Under the pieces are notes generated by a model. The model was not told the origin of the DNA. It saw only the letters and a list, made by a program, of their open reading frames with translations, and made no database searches. From the NCBI RefSeq assembly GCF_015291725.1, contig NZ_CP030038.1, positions 2,779,001 to 2,843,000 on the forward strand: a stretch of 64,000 bases of DNA, given 5' to 3'. Origin of the DNA: Bradyrhizobium sp. CCBAU 51765. GTDB lineage: Bacteria; Pseudomonadota; Alphaproteobacteria; Rhizobiales; Xanthobacteraceae. Below, one piece after another: positions 26,086 to 35,302 of this stretch (within the stretch, counting starts at the first letter, position 1; each line of letters opens with the position of its first letter). A program made the position numbers and the translations under genes.

Positions 26086-26955
26086 ATGAAGATTGTGACG
26101 GGAGTTGTGGTGGCATCGCTGGTCGCGACCAGCGCATTGGCAGCTGATCTGGCATCGAAACCTTACGTCAAGGCTCCGGCCGTCGTCGATCCGGTCTGGA
26201 GTTGGACGGGCTTTTACGCCGGATTGAACGCCGGATACAGCTGGGGCAGGGCGGAGACGACTGTGGCGCCGATCGCACTGCCGTTCCCGGCCACACAATT
26301 CAGCGCGTTTGGCCAGAACGTCGATGGTTGGCTGGCCGGCGGTCAGCTGGGCTACAACTGGCAGGTAGATCCGAAATGGGTCGTTGGCCTCGAGGGCGAC
26401 ATTCAGGCGACCGGCGAGCGGTCATCGCGGACGGTGACCACGACGAGCGCGCGCTACGGTTCGAATATCATCGGTCTCCCATTCGGCACCGACTTCAACT
26501 CCATTGCGACTCTCACCGCAAATCTCTCCTACGACCTGCGGTGGTTCGCGACATTCCGCGGGCGCGTCGGTGTCCTGTCGGATCCGCAGACTCTCTGGTA
26601 CGCGACCGGTGGTCTTGCCGTAGGCGAGTTCAAATATTCGTCTGCGACCGCGCTTGGCATCCAGGTCTTCGGGCCGGGTCTCGGCGGCACGACGCCGCTC
26701 GGCGGTTTCAGCTTTCCAATCGGGGCGGCGGCAACCAGCACTGATACCCGAGTTGGCTGGACGGTGGGCGCTGGCGTCGAACGCAAGTTCACCCGGAATT
26801 GGTCGGCCAAGCTCGAATATCTCTACATGGATTTCGGGAGTAAGACTTACTTCGCGGGCACCGCCAACCAGGCGGACGTGAGCTTCCACGATCACGTGCT
26901 GCGCGCCGGCTTCAACTATGCGTTCACTCCAGCGCCCGTCGTTGCAAAATACTGA
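26086..26955 (+). CDS. Outer-membrane beta-barrel protein (Omp25/Omp31-like)
   Basis: The 289-residue protein has a clear signal peptide (MKIVTGVVVASLVATSALA, cleavage before ADL). A family hallmark follows it, WSWTGFYAGLNAGYSWG, then alternating beta strands (NLSYDLRWFATFRGRVGVL, WTVGAGVERKFTRNWSAKLEYLYMDFG), ending LRAGFNYAF near the C terminus. This is the abundant OmpA-like/Omp25 barrel of rhizobia. The ATG at 26086 fits the signal peptide; upstream codons to 26005 look untranslated. It stands alone between the tct operon and a terminator. Confidence 0.87.
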   Translation: MKIVTGVVVASLVATSALAADLASKPYVKAPAVVDPVWSWTGFYAGLNAGYSWGRAETTVAPIALPFPATQFSAFGQNVDGWLAGGQLGYNWQVDPKWVVGLEGDIQATGERSSRTVTTTSARYGSNIIGLPFGTDFNSIATLTANLSYDLRWFATFRGRVGVLSDPQTLWYATGGLAVGEFKYSSATALGIQVFGPGLGGTTPLGGFSFPIGAAATSTDTRVGWTVGAGVERKFTRNWSAKLEYLYMDFGSKTYFAGTANQADVSFHDHVLRAGFNYAFTPAPVVAKY

Positions 26956-26977
26956 GCTGTCCAGCGCGAACTGCCTT

Positions 26978-27005
26978 CGATGCCCGGCAATCTTGCCGGG
27001 CATCG
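26978..27005. terminator. Bidirectional terminator between omp gene and CaiB-type gene
   Basis: A perfect 13-nt inverted repeat (CGATGCCCGGCAA / TTGCCGGGCATCG) with a two-base centre lies between the convergent stop codons at 26955 and 27022. It is the strongest simple hairpin in the window. Confidence 0.75.
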
Positions 27006-27021
27006 TCGTTTCCGACCTGGG

Positions 27022-28215
27022 TCACACCACCTTGGCGTCCCTGAGCCCTGCAATCTCGTCGGCGCCGAAACCGAACTCTTTCAGCACCTCGTCGGTCTGC
27101 TCGCCGAATTCCGGCGGCCGCGCCACCATCCTGCTCGGCGTGCGCGACAGCGTGACGGGCTGGCCGACCAGGCGGATATGGCGGCCCTCGTCGTTCGGCA
27201 CGTCCTGCGCAATGCCGAGATGCTTCACCTGCGCGTCCTCGAACATCTGGTCGATGGCATAGATGGGACCGCAGGGCACGCCGGCCTCGTTGAGCTCGCG
27301 GACCCAGGTCTCGGTCGACTTCGTCACGGTGCGCTTCTCGATCTCGGCGTTGAGGGCATCACGGTTCTTGGATCGGGCTGGGGCCGTCGCATAGTCGGGA
27401 TGGCCAAAGAGCTCCGGCGCGCCGATCGCCTGCGCACAGCGCTCCCAGATCCGGCCGCCGGTGGTCGCGATATTGATGTAGCCGTCGGAGGTCTTGAACA
27501 CGCCGGTCGGAATGCTGGTCGGGTGGTTGTTGCCGGCCTGCCTGGCGACCTCCTTCTCCATCAGCCAGCGCGCCGCCTGGAAGTCGAGCATGAAGATCTG
27601 GGCCTGGAGCAGCGAGGTCTGCACCCACTGGCCCTTGCCGGAGATCTCGCGTTCGAGCAGTGCGGTGAGGATGCCCATGGCGCAGAACAGGCCGGCGGTG
27701 AGGTCGGCGACGGGAATGCCGACCCGCATCGGGCCTCCGCCCGGCGCGCCGGTGATCGACATCAGCCCGCCCATGCCTTGCGCGATCTGATCGAAACCGG
27801 GGCGCTTATGGTAGGGGCCGTCCTGGCCGAAGCCGGAGATGCTGCCATAGACGATGCGCGGGTTGATTGCGGCGAGGCTGTCATAGTCGATGCCGAGCTT
27901 CTTCTTCACGTCGGGCCGGAAATTCTCGACCACGACGTCGGCTTTGGTGGCCAGGCGCTTGAAGACGGCGAGCCCGCGCTCGTCCTTCAGGTTCAGCGTC
28001 ATCGCCCGCTTGTTGCGGTGCAAATTCTGGAAGTCGGAACCCTGCCGGGGGCCGCCCGGCTGCTCGCCGCCGGCGTCCTCGGTCAGCGCGTCGATCTTGA
28101 CGACGTTGGCGCCCCAGTCCGCGAGTTGCCGCACGCAGGTCGGCCCGGAGCGCACGCGGGTCAGATCGAGCACGGTGAAGCGCGACAGGGCTTCCGAGGC
28201 ATGCGGAAAGGGCAT
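27022..28215 (-). CDS. CaiB/BaiF (class III) CoA-transferase
   Basis: The 397-residue protein starts FTVLDLTRVRSGPTCVRQLADWGANVVKID and has ENFRPDVKKKLGIDY, both typical of formyl-CoA/carnitine CoA-transferases. The GKGQWVQTSLLQAQIF stretch follows the usual catalytic region. It moves CoA between a carboxylate and an acyl-CoA. The nearby Tct importer and crotonases suggest it activates an imported acid, but substrates are not readable. The start is ATG 28215. Confidence 0.88.
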   Translation of the reverse strand: MPFPHASEALSRFTVLDLTRVRSGPTCVRQLADWGANVVKIDALTEDAGGEQPGGPRQGSDFQNLHRNKRAMTLNLKDERGLAVFKRLATKADVVVENFRPDVKKKLGIDYDSLAAINPRIVYGSISGFGQDGPYHKRPGFDQIAQGMGGLMSITGAPGGGPMRVGIPVADLTAGLFCAMGILTALLEREISGKGQWVQTSLLQAQIFMLDFQAARWLMEKEVARQAGNNHPTSIPTGVFKTSDGYINIATTGGRIWERCAQAIGAPELFGHPDYATAPARSKNRDALNAEIEKRTVTKSTETWVRELNEAGVPCGPIYAIDQMFEDAQVKHLGIAQDVPNDEGRHIRLVGQPVTLSRTPSRMVARPPEFGEQTDEVLKEFGFGADEIAGLRDAKVV

Positions 28216-28347
28216 CTTGAGAGGCTCCGGGACAGATTGCGGGGCCTACCATAGTGCCGAAAGACCTTGCGGCAACCCTCGTCCGATGCGGATGCCGCCT
28301 ACCGAAATGCCATGTCTGATACGGCTTTGCTGCAGTGCGTGGAAGGC

Positions 28348-28662
28348 TCAGCGCGACAGGCGCTTCAATTCCGCGCGCGCCTGCTCGGCCAAGGGATCAT
28401 CGCCGTGACGCGCAATGAAAAGCTCGAACGCTTGCCGCGTTCCCTTCCGGCGGGCCGCTTCGTATTCCTCTGCCACCGCGACGGCAGGATCGCGGGCGAT
28501 TGGCATGGGGGGCGCGCGGCCTGCCTTGCTGCCCTCCTTCCAGCCATCGTCCGCTTTGGCTTTCCCGACCATGGCAGGCTGTTCTCCGTTGGACAGATGA
28601 TCCGATCCCGCGAACGTCGCGAGGACGCCGATCAGACCGGCTGACAATGCGCCTCGTTTCAT
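28348..28662 (-). CDS. Small secreted protein of unknown function
   Basis: The 104-residue protein has an N-terminal hydrophobic segment (MKRGALSAGLIGVLATFAG) that could be a signal peptide. A Lys/Gly-rich linker and a helical C-terminal half follow (EEYEAARRKGTRQAF ... DPLAEQARAELKRL), the latter resembling a single TPR-like hairpin. The ATG at 28662 was preferred to a longer frame from 28707 because the signal-like segment starts there. No recognisable enzyme motif is present. It lies in the 3' shadow of the CoA-transferase gene, separated by 132 bp. Confidence 0.5.
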   Translation of the reverse strand: MKRGALSAGLIGVLATFAGSDHLSNGEQPAMVGKAKADDGWKEGSKAGRAPPMPIARDPAVAVAEEYEAARRKGTRQAFELFIARHGDDPLAEQARAELKRLSR

Positions 28663-28859
28663 AATATCGTCTCTGGGACATGACAGGGGACCGGAGCCGT
28701 ATCCCATCGGTGTCCGTATGACTACGGGATTTGACGCCTAACAGGGTCTTACCGAAGGGAGCGGACGCCGCAGCCCAAATTAAACCAAACGTTCAACTGT
28801 CAGGCTAGAATCATGCGCCTCCGCCGCGAATCTGGCGAGGCGGTGCTCTGGAGAGTCAA

Positions 28860-31796
28860 TTGGCTACCGCTGTAAATGTCAGTGCCACCAATAATGCCGA
28901 GATCGACGGCCTGCTGTCGGGCGCCAAATGGTCAGGCACCATCACCTACAGTTTTCCCGACGCGCCGAGCGACTACGCCAATCCCTATAGCGGCGGCTAC
29001 AGCGAGCCGACCACCTCGGGCTTCGCCTCGGTGCCCACGCAGATACAGGCGGCGATCAACTACGCGGTCGGGCTGATTCTCAGCTACACCAACGTCGACA
29101 TTCAGTACGCAGGCACGAACGGCGCCGACATCATGATCGCGCAGTCGCCGGCGGCCAATCCGACCGCCTACGCCTACTATCCCGGCAATTATGCGCCCGG
29201 CGGCGACATCTGGTTCGGCACGCAATACAATTTCTCGCTGGCCAAGCTCGGCAATTACTACTTCACCACCGCGCTGCACGAGCTCGGCCATGCCCTGGGC
29301 CTCAAGCACAGCCAGGAGGCTGGTGGCCCCGGCAACGTCGCGGTGCCGGGCGCGCATGACAGCAGCGAATACACCGTCATGAGCTATCGCAGCTATGTCG
29401 GCGCTTCGACCACGGGCGGCTACACCAACGAAGCCTACGGATATTCGCAGACCTACATGGCCAACGATATCCTCGCGCTCCAGACGATGTACGGCGCGGA
29501 CTACACCACCCAGAGCAGCAATACCGTCTACACCTGGAATCCGACCACGGGGCAGGAGTTCATCAACGGCGTCGGGCAGCCCGCGCCGGGCGGCGGCGTC
29601 GGCGGCTCGGCCAACCGCATCTACGAGACAGTCTGGGACGGCGGCGGCGTCGATACCTACGACCTGTCGAACTACACGACGAACCTGAGCATCAATCTCA
29701 ATCCCGGTGCCTCGTCGGTGTTCTCCGACGTGCAGCTGGCCTATCTCGGCAACGGCCATTATGCATCGGGCAACGTCTACAACGCCTATCTCTACAACGG
29801 GGACACGCGCTCCTACATCGACAACGCCATCGGCGGGTCCGGCAACGACGCGATCCTCGGCAACGCCATCGCCAATACGCTGAACGGCGGAGGCGGCAAC
29901 GACACCATCACGGGCGGTGCGGGCAACGACAGTATAAATGGCGGCACCGGCACGGACACTGCGGTGTATTCGGGCAGCCGGGCCAGCTACCTGATTTCGT
30001 ACGACGTGGCGACACAGATATTCACAATCGTCGACCAACGTTCCGGCCTGCCCGACGGAACCGACACTGCCGTGGGTGTAGAGTACTTCCAATTCGCCGA
30101 TGGTACCTTCGCAAGCTCCAGCTTGGTGACAACCACGATCGAGGCGCTTGGATCGACGCGTCTGGTTTTATCCGGCGGCAACTACCATCTCGAGAGCATA
30201 GCCACCGGGACCGGACCCACCTTGAAATATGCGGGCTCTGCGGTGATCGCAGCGAACTGGGGCACCTGGTCGGTGATTGGTGCCGAGCAGGTATCCGGCG
30301 CCGGCTATGACGTGGTCTGGAAGGAAGGGGCCAGCGGGCAATATTCCGTGTGGAGCACGGACAGCAACGGCAACTTCCTGACCACGCTGGGTTCGGCCCC
30401 GCAAATGCTGGGAACCGATCCATCCCTGAAGACGCTCGAGCCGACTCTGCAGCAAGATCTGAACGGTGACGGGATGATCGGCTTCCCTGTTGCCGTCACG
30501 ATCGAGGCGCTTGGATCGACGCGCGTCGTTTCATCCGGCGGCAACTACCATCTCGAGAGCATCGCCACCGGTACCGGGCCGACCTTGAAATATGCAGGCT
30601 CTGCGGTGATCGCAGCGAACTGGAGCACCTGGTCGGTGATTGGCGCCGAGCAGGTATCCGGCGGCGGCTATGACGTGGTCTGGAAGAACTCGGCGAATGC
30701 CCATTATTCCGTCTGGAGCACGGACGCGAACGGCAATTTCCTGACGACCCTTGCCGCGGCCCCGGAAGTGCTCGGGTCCGATCCGTCTCTGAAGGCGCTG
30801 GAGCCGACGCTGCAGCAAGATCTCAACGGTGACGGCATGATCGGCGTCGCTGCTGCCGTCACCACCACGATTGAGGCGCTTGGATCGACTCGTCTGGTTT
30901 TATCCGGCGGCAACTACCATCTCGAGAGCATCGCGTCGGGTACCGGGCCGATCTTGAAATACGCGGGCTCCGCGGTGATCGCAGCGAACTGGGGCACCTG
31001 GTCGGTGATTGGTGCCGAGCAGGTGTCGGGCGGCGGCTACGACGTGGTCTGGAAGGATTCGGCAGGCGGGCAATACTCCGTGTGGAGCACGGACAGCAAC
31101 GGCAACTTCCTGACCACGCTGGGGTCGGCTCCCCAAATGCTGGGAACCGATCCATCGCTGATGACGCTGGAGCCGACGCTGCAGCAAGATCTGAACGGTG
31201 ACGGGATGATCGGTGTCGCTGCTGCCAGCAGCATCACGATCGAGGCGTTTGGATCGACGCGCGTCGTTTCATCCGGCGGCAACTACCATCTTGAGAGCAT
31301 CGCGACAGGTGCTGGGCCGACCTTGAAGTATGCAGGCTCTGCGGTGATCACAGCGAACTGGGGCACCTGGTCGGTGATCGGCGCCGAGAAGGTGTCGGGC
31401 GCTGGCTACGACGTGGTCTGGAAGAACTCGGCGAACGCCCATTATTCGGTCTGGAGCACGGACGCGAACGGCAATTTCCTGACGACCCTTGCCGCGGCCC
31501 CGGAAGTGCTCGGGTCCGATCCGTCCCTGAAAGCGCTGGAGCCGACGCTGCAGCAGGATCTCAACGGCGACGGCACCGTGGGCGCTGCGCCGACATCCGG
31601 CGACGGCTTCGCGTTCGATTTCACCCCCTCGTTGACCGCTCCGTCCGAGCCGCCGGACCTTATCCCGGCACCCGCCGATCGGTGGACTGCGTCGGATCAG
31701 TGGACTCCACCGGCGGACAGTCACGGCACGGCTACAATCGACATTCTGGCCGACTTTCTCCAAGCCCGTCACGATTTCGATTTCCAGCTGACCTGA
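28860..31796 (+). CDS. Secreted serralysin-like M10 metalloprotease with RTX motifs and four Trp-rich repeats
   Basis: This protein has 978 residues. The zinc site HELGHALGLKH is at 140-150 and the Met-turn VMSYRS at about M174, defining an M10B-type protease. RTX nonapeptides (GGSGNDAIL, GGGGNDTIT, GGAGNDSIN) lie at about 323-355. From residue 426 four copies of a domain of about 121-123 residues follow. Each runs TIEALGSTR, LKYAGSAVIAANW, WSVIGAE, YSVWSTD and ends DLNGDG, matching the W_rich_C (PF07483) type with a terminal calcium-like loop. No N-terminal signal is seen, and the C terminus ends HDFDFQLT, suiting type I secretion; no exporter is encoded nearby. The start is TTG 28860, weakly supported. 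Confidence 0.85.
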   Translation: MATAVNVSATNNAEIDGLLSGAKWSGTITYSFPDAPSDYANPYSGGYSEPTTSGFASVPTQIQAAINYAVGLILSYTNVDIQYAGTNGADIMIAQSPAANPTAYAYYPGNYAPGGDIWFGTQYNFSLAKLGNYYFTTALHELGHALGLKHSQEAGGPGNVAVPGAHDSSEYTVMSYRSYVGASTTGGYTNEAYGYSQTYMANDILALQTMYGADYTTQSSNTVYTWNPTTGQEFINGVGQPAPGGGVGGSANRIYETVWDGGGVDTYDLSNYTTNLSINLNPGASSVFSDVQLAYLGNGHYASGNVYNAYLYNGDTRSYIDNAIGGSGNDAILGNAIANTLNGGGGNDTITGGAGNDSINGGTGTDTAVYSGSRASYLISYDVATQIFTIVDQRSGLPDGTDTAVGVEYFQFADGTFASSSLVTTTIEALGSTRLVLSGGNYHLESIATGTGPTLKYAGSAVIAANWGTWSVIGAEQVSGAGYDVVWKEGASGQYSVWSTDSNGNFLTTLGSAPQMLGTDPSLKTLEPTLQQDLNGDGMIGFPVAVTIEALGSTRVVSSGGNYHLESIATGTGPTLKYAGSAVIAANWSTWSVIGAEQVSGGGYDVVWKNSANAHYSVWSTDANGNFLTTLAAAPEVLGSDPSLKALEPTLQQDLNGDGMIGVAAAVTTTIEALGSTRLVLSGGNYHLESIASGTGPILKYAGSAVIAANWGTWSVIGAEQVSGGGYDVVWKDSAGGQYSVWSTDSNGNFLTTLGSAPQMLGTDPSLMTLEPTLQQDLNGDGMIGVAAASSITIEAFGSTRVVSSGGNYHLESIATGAGPTLKYAGSAVITANWGTWSVIGAEKVSGAGYDVVWKNSANAHYSVWSTDANGNFLTTLAAAPEVLGSDPSLKALEPTLQQDLNGDGTVGAAPTSGDGFAFDFTPSLTAPSEPPDLIPAPADRWTASDQWTPPADSHGTATIDILADFLQARHDFDFQLT
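30135..31586 (+). repeat. Four tandem 363-369-bp coding repeats in the metalloprotease gene
   Basis: Units start at 30135, 30498, 30867 and 31236. Units 1 and 3 share one sequence version (RLVLSGG, GQYSVWSTDSNGN, APQMLGTDPSL); units 2 and 4 share another (RVVSSGG, NAHYSVWSTDANGN, APEVLGSDPSL). The A-B-A-B order indicates duplication of a two-unit block. Confidence 0.9.
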
Positions 31797-31917
31797 AGGC
31801 GTGGTCGTTTTCCGCAAGGCTTCTCCGGCAAACATCTCTGTCTTGGTTCGCCGTTGTCCCATCCTGCCGGCTACATCGCAGCTATCCGCAACCACGAGAA
31901 TGGCCCCGCGAGCGGGA

Positions 31918-32880
31918 TCAGGCGATTTCGAGCGAGTGCTTGAAGTAGGCAATCGTCTCCTTCAACCCATCCTCGAGCGCGACCTTCGGCTCCCAGTTCA
32001 GGACAGCCTTCGCCTTGGTGAGGTCGGGCTGGCGCTGGCGCGGATCGTCCTGCGGTAGCGGCTTGAACTCCAGCTTGGAGCGCGAGCCGGTGAGCTTGAT
32101 GACCTTCTCGGCGAGCTCGCGGATGGTAAACTCGGAATTGTTGCCGAGATTGATCGGTCCGGTGACGTCTTCCGCACTCACCATCAACCGCATGATGGCC
32201 TCGACGAGGTCGTCGACATAGCAGAACGAGCGAGTCTGGCCGCCGTCGCCGAACACGGTGATCGGCTCGCCCTTGAGCGCCTGGACGATGAAGGACGACA
32301 CCACGCGACCGTCGTTGGGCTGCATGCGCGGGCCGTAAGTGTTGAAGATGCGCGCGACCTTGATCGGCAGGCTGTGCTGGCGCCAATAGTCGAAGAACAG
32401 CGTCTCGGCGCAGCGCTTGCCCTCGTCGTAGCAGGAGCGGATGCCGATCGGGTTGACGTTGCCCCAGTAATCCTCGGTCTGCGGATGGATCAGCGGATCG
32501 CCATAGACCTCGCTGGTGGAGGCCTGGAAGATGCGCGCCTTTAGCCGCTTGGCGAGCCCGAGCATGTTGATGGCGCCGTGCACCGAGGTCTTGGTGGTCT
32601 GCACGGGATCGCGCTGGTAGTGGATCGGGGAGGCCGGGCAGGCCAGGTTGAAGATCGCGTCGACCTCGATGTAGAGCGGGAAGGTGACGTCGTGCCGGAC
32701 CGCCTCGAACAGCGGATTTGCGATCAGATGCGCAATGTTGCGTCGGCTGCCGGTGAAATAATTGTCCGCGGACACCACCTCGGCTCCCGAACCGAGCAGT
32801 CGCTCGCAAAGGTGCGATCCGATGAACCCGGCTCCCCCGGTCACGAGGATGCGGCTGTTCCTGTAGTTTTCAAACGGCAT
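31918..32880 (-). CDS. UDP-glucuronate decarboxylase (UDP-xylose synthase)-type NAD-dependent sugar epimerase
   Basis: The 320-residue extended SDR has the NAD motif [17 protein letters not shown], the UXS-type [15 protein letters not shown], catalytic [14 protein letters not shown] and the [10 protein letters not shown] stretch. The C-terminal part holds the substrate Arg in RSFCYVDD. It converts UDP-glucuronate to UDP-xylose in the cytoplasm, giving a pentose precursor for surface polysaccharide. The ATG at 32880 precedes the NAD motif by about 10 residues; a longer frame to 32952 looks like leader. It is the leftmost gene of the polysaccharide island. Confidence 0.88.
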   Translation of the reverse strand: MPFENYRNSRILVTGGAGFIGSHLCERLLGSGAEVVSADNYFTGSRRNIAHLIANPLFEAVRHDVTFPLYIEVDAIFNLACPASPIHYQRDPVQTTKTSVHGAINMLGLAKRLKARIFQASTSEVYGDPLIHPQTEDYWGNVNPIGIRSCYDEGKRCAETLFFDYWRQHSLPIKVARIFNTYGPRMQPNDGRVVSSFIVQALKGEPITVFGDGGQTRSFCYVDDLVEAIMRLMVSAEDVTGPINLGNNSEFTIRELAEKVIKLTGSRSKLEFKPLPQDDPRQRQPDLTKAKAVLNWEPKVALEDGLKETIAYFKHSLEIA

Positions 32881-33047
32881 GATCGGTTCCAGATTGTTCG
32901 CAAAGGGAGCGGCTGAGTGGTATCGGCAACGGCCGGACTCGCCAATAGCCAAAATGCCTTGGATCGAGGTATCTAAACACCCCTACTGTGCATGGGGTTG
33001 TTTTCGCAGTTTTTGTGGCGGGGCGCGCCGGGCGCCCGGCGATCAGC

Positions 33048-33134
33048 CTAAAGCATGATCCGGAAAAGTGCGCAGCGGTTTCAGCAACAACCTGAAGCGC
33101 GATGACGATTCACCCTAATCGCATCGCGCTTTAG
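33048..33134. repeat. Dispersed repeat copy 1 (AGCATGATCCGGAAAAGTG ... CGCTTTAG)
   Basis: This copy begins CCTAAAGCATGATCCGG and ends GCATCGCGCTTTAG. A second copy lies at 56088-56186 with the same ends and a different middle. The family is common between genes in Bradyrhizobium and relatives. Its last bases (TTA at 33131-33133) are the stop codon of the adjoining glycosyltransferase gene. Confidence 0.7.
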
Positions 33135-33880
33135 AACTCCCGCCGCTTCAACCAGGCCCGTGCCCCCCAATGGCCGAAGCACCAGGCCGATCGGACCAGG
33201 GAGAGGTGCTCGACATTGCGGTAGATCTGCCAGACCCATTTGGCCGAGCGCACCGGGCGGCTGGAGACCGAGGAGCCCCTGACGCGGTAGCGCGCCAGAT
33301 CCTCGTTGAGGCCGTAGGCGGTATGACCGCGCTTGAGGATCGAGAGCCACAGGCAGAAATCGTCATAACCCTCGTTCTTCATCGCGATGGGGCCGGCGAT
33401 CTCGCGGTCGACCATCGCGGTCAGCGTGGCGATCGCGGTGTTCTTCAGGAGCTGCCCATGGGTGAGCGAGGCCGGCACCTCGATCAGCCGTCCTGTGACC
33501 GTGTTGGTCTCGTTGATGCGGCGGAAAGCGGTGTAGCTCAGCGCGGCCTGTTTCGCCTTCGCGAAGGCGAGCTGCCGCTCCAGCTTCCCGGGCAGCCACA
33601 GATCGTCGCTGTCCAGGAAGGCGAGATAGCGGCCCTGCGCCCGGTCGATCGCGGCTTGGCGCGCCAGCGCCGGCCCGCCATTCTTCGCCTGCGGGATCAG
33701 CTTGACGCGAGGATCGCGCTCGCCGATCTCTGCGATGATCTGCGGTGTCCTGTCGGTCGAGCAGTCGTCCGCGATCAGCAGCTCCCAATCGGAGAAGCTC
33801 TGGCGCTGCACCGAGCGGATGGTCTCCTCGATCAGGCCTTCGACGTTCCAGGATGGGGTGATGATCGAGACGAGCGGCAT
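33131..33880 (-). CDS. Family 2 glycosyltransferase
   Basis: The 249-residue GT-A enzyme starts MPLVSIITPSWNVEGLIEETIRSV, continues LIADDCSTDRT and has the metal-binding FLDSDDLW. An acceptor-side segment lies at about 150-210. It lacks membrane helices, so it is a cytoplasmic, membrane-associated transferase building the repeat unit on undecaprenyl phosphate. The ATG at 33880 was chosen; a large frame extension upstream is only the shadow of the next gene. It is the last gene of the run beginning with the flippase and follows the capsule-type gene by 11 nt. Confidence 0.87.
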   Translation of the reverse strand: MPLVSIITPSWNVEGLIEETIRSVQRQSFSDWELLIADDCSTDRTPQIIAEIGERDPRVKLIPQAKNGGPALARQAAIDRAQGRYLAFLDSDDLWLPGKLERQLAFAKAKQAALSYTAFRRINETNTVTGRLIEVPASLTHGQLLKNTAIATLTAMVDREIAGPIAMKNEGYDDFCLWLSILKRGHTAYGLNEDLARYRVRGSSVSSRPVRSAKWVWQIYRNVEHLSLVRSAWCFGHWGARAWLKRREF

Positions 33881-33891
33881 GACGGGTCCGT

Positions 33892-35298
33892 TCAATTCGC
33901 GCGGGCGGCGGGCTCGGCGATCGCGGCGCATAACGAGGCCGCAAACGTGTCGAGCAGCCTGGGATCGCTGATATAGAGTTCGCCCGGATAAGACCTGCGC
34001 CAGGCCGATTCGAAATAGGGCGCGCCCTTGGCTGGATCGAATGGCCCGGCGGAGAGCGCCTCGCGCAGCCTTGTGGGCACGTCCGCCAGCCGGTCGACCG
34101 CGTAGACCAGCGGGCAGGAACGGTAGAACGCATCGCCCATCACCACGACCGGCTTGCCGAGCAGCAAGGCCTCGGCTCCCGACTTGCTGTTGACGGAGAT
34201 GACCGCATCGGCGCGGTTGAGCACTGTGTAATTGTTGGTCTGTGGCGGCAGCAGCACGAAATTGTCGAAGCGGCGCGCCAGCTCGAACAGGCGATCGGCC
34301 GAGATCGCGCCGATCTGGGCGGGGTGTTCCTTCACCACCAGCACATGCGTGTCCGGGATCGTCCGCAGCAGGAAGTCGACCGTTGCGACCTGGTCGAGGT
34401 AGTCGGGCGAGCGCAGCGTCAGCGCCATGTCGGCGGGAACGTGGAATGGATAATAGACGAAGGGCGCCCCGGGGATCGGCTTGTAGAGCCTGCGCAGCCG
34501 CGTCGCATTGAGCGCCATCGCCGCGTGCACGCGGGCGTGACGCAGATTGTGTCCGAACTCCTGATGCTTTCCGAGCGCGAACTGGTCCCACAGCTTTTCG
34601 GTGAGGCGACGGGCGTTGCGCAGGTTCACGACCTTCTTGAAGGCCGCTGAATAATGATGCTGGTCCTTTTTGGGGATGACGATCGCGCGCTGCTTCAGCG
34701 TGTCGTCGAGATAGGCGCGTACCTCTGCCGACACCGTATCCGCCGGCGTCGGCATCACGTCGGGCGCGGCGAGACTGTCGGGCGTGAAATACATCCGGCC
34801 ACGAAAGAACGAGGGCTCGATGAACCAGTTGCGGATGTTGCGACGCCTGGCGGCGTAGAAGCTCGCGATGACGGAGAGGAAGCCGCCGAGCTCCTGAACC
34901 AGCTCGACGCGTTTGCCCTCAGCCTCCAGGCGGTCGAGCAACGCCTCCATCGCGTTGGCATAGATCATGAACCGCCGGCGCAGCGCTGCGGTGTCGCGGA
35001 TGCCGAACGTGAACCGCTCATGGCTAAACAGGAAATTGGTCCCGTCGAGTCCGTAGGCGGCGACGCGGGCGTCGAACGCGCCGCGGTCGTCGGGGGAGGG
35101 ACCGGTCCTGAGGCCGTCGCGGTACATGTTGGTGACCGGCACGCCTTCGGCCGCCGACATTTCGGCGCTGCGATCGTCGAAGGCGAGCAGCTCGACATCG
35201 TTGCCTGCCGCACGTAGCCGCTGCGCGACCGGAATCCAGAACCGGGTCTGGTATTCGGCAAGCGTGGTGATGAGAATGGTCTTTGAGGGTGTGGCCAT
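33892..35298 (-). CDS. Capsule-type polysaccharide biosynthesis protein
   Basis: The 468-residue protein has an N-terminal Rossmann-like half (TILITTLAEYQTRFWIPVAQRL) and a C-terminal half with VKEHPAQIG, FVLLPPQTNNYTVLNRADAVISVNSKSGAEALLLGKPVVVMG. That second half matches the Capsule_synth (KpsC/KpsS-like) nucleotide-sugar fold. It may transfer or link a sugar (KDO-like or pentose) in the polymer. The start ATG at 35298 lies 4 nt after the previous gene's stop. A specific reaction cannot be assigned. Confidence 0.75.
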   Translation of the reverse strand: MATPSKTILITTLAEYQTRFWIPVAQRLRAAGNDVELLAFDDRSAEMSAAEGVPVTNMYRDGLRTGPSPDDRGAFDARVAAYGLDGTNFLFSHERFTFGIRDTAALRRRFMIYANAMEALLDRLEAEGKRVELVQELGGFLSVIASFYAARRRNIRNWFIEPSFFRGRMYFTPDSLAAPDVMPTPADTVSAEVRAYLDDTLKQRAIVIPKKDQHHYSAAFKKVVNLRNARRLTEKLWDQFALGKHQEFGHNLRHARVHAAMALNATRLRRLYKPIPGAPFVYYPFHVPADMALTLRSPDYLDQVATVDFLLRTIPDTHVLVVKEHPAQIGAISADRLFELARRFDNFVLLPPQTNNYTVLNRADAVISVNSKSGAEALLLGKPVVVMGDAFYRSCPLVYAVDRLADVPTRLREALSAGPFDPAKGAPYFESAWRRSYPGELYISDPRLLDTFAASLCAAIAEPAARAN

Positions 35299-35302
35299 GA
35301 GT

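Noticed and set aside
30022..31624. Repeated minus-strand frames inside the metalloprotease gene
   Set aside because: They recur only because the coding strand contains four tandem repeats; no start signals or families support them.
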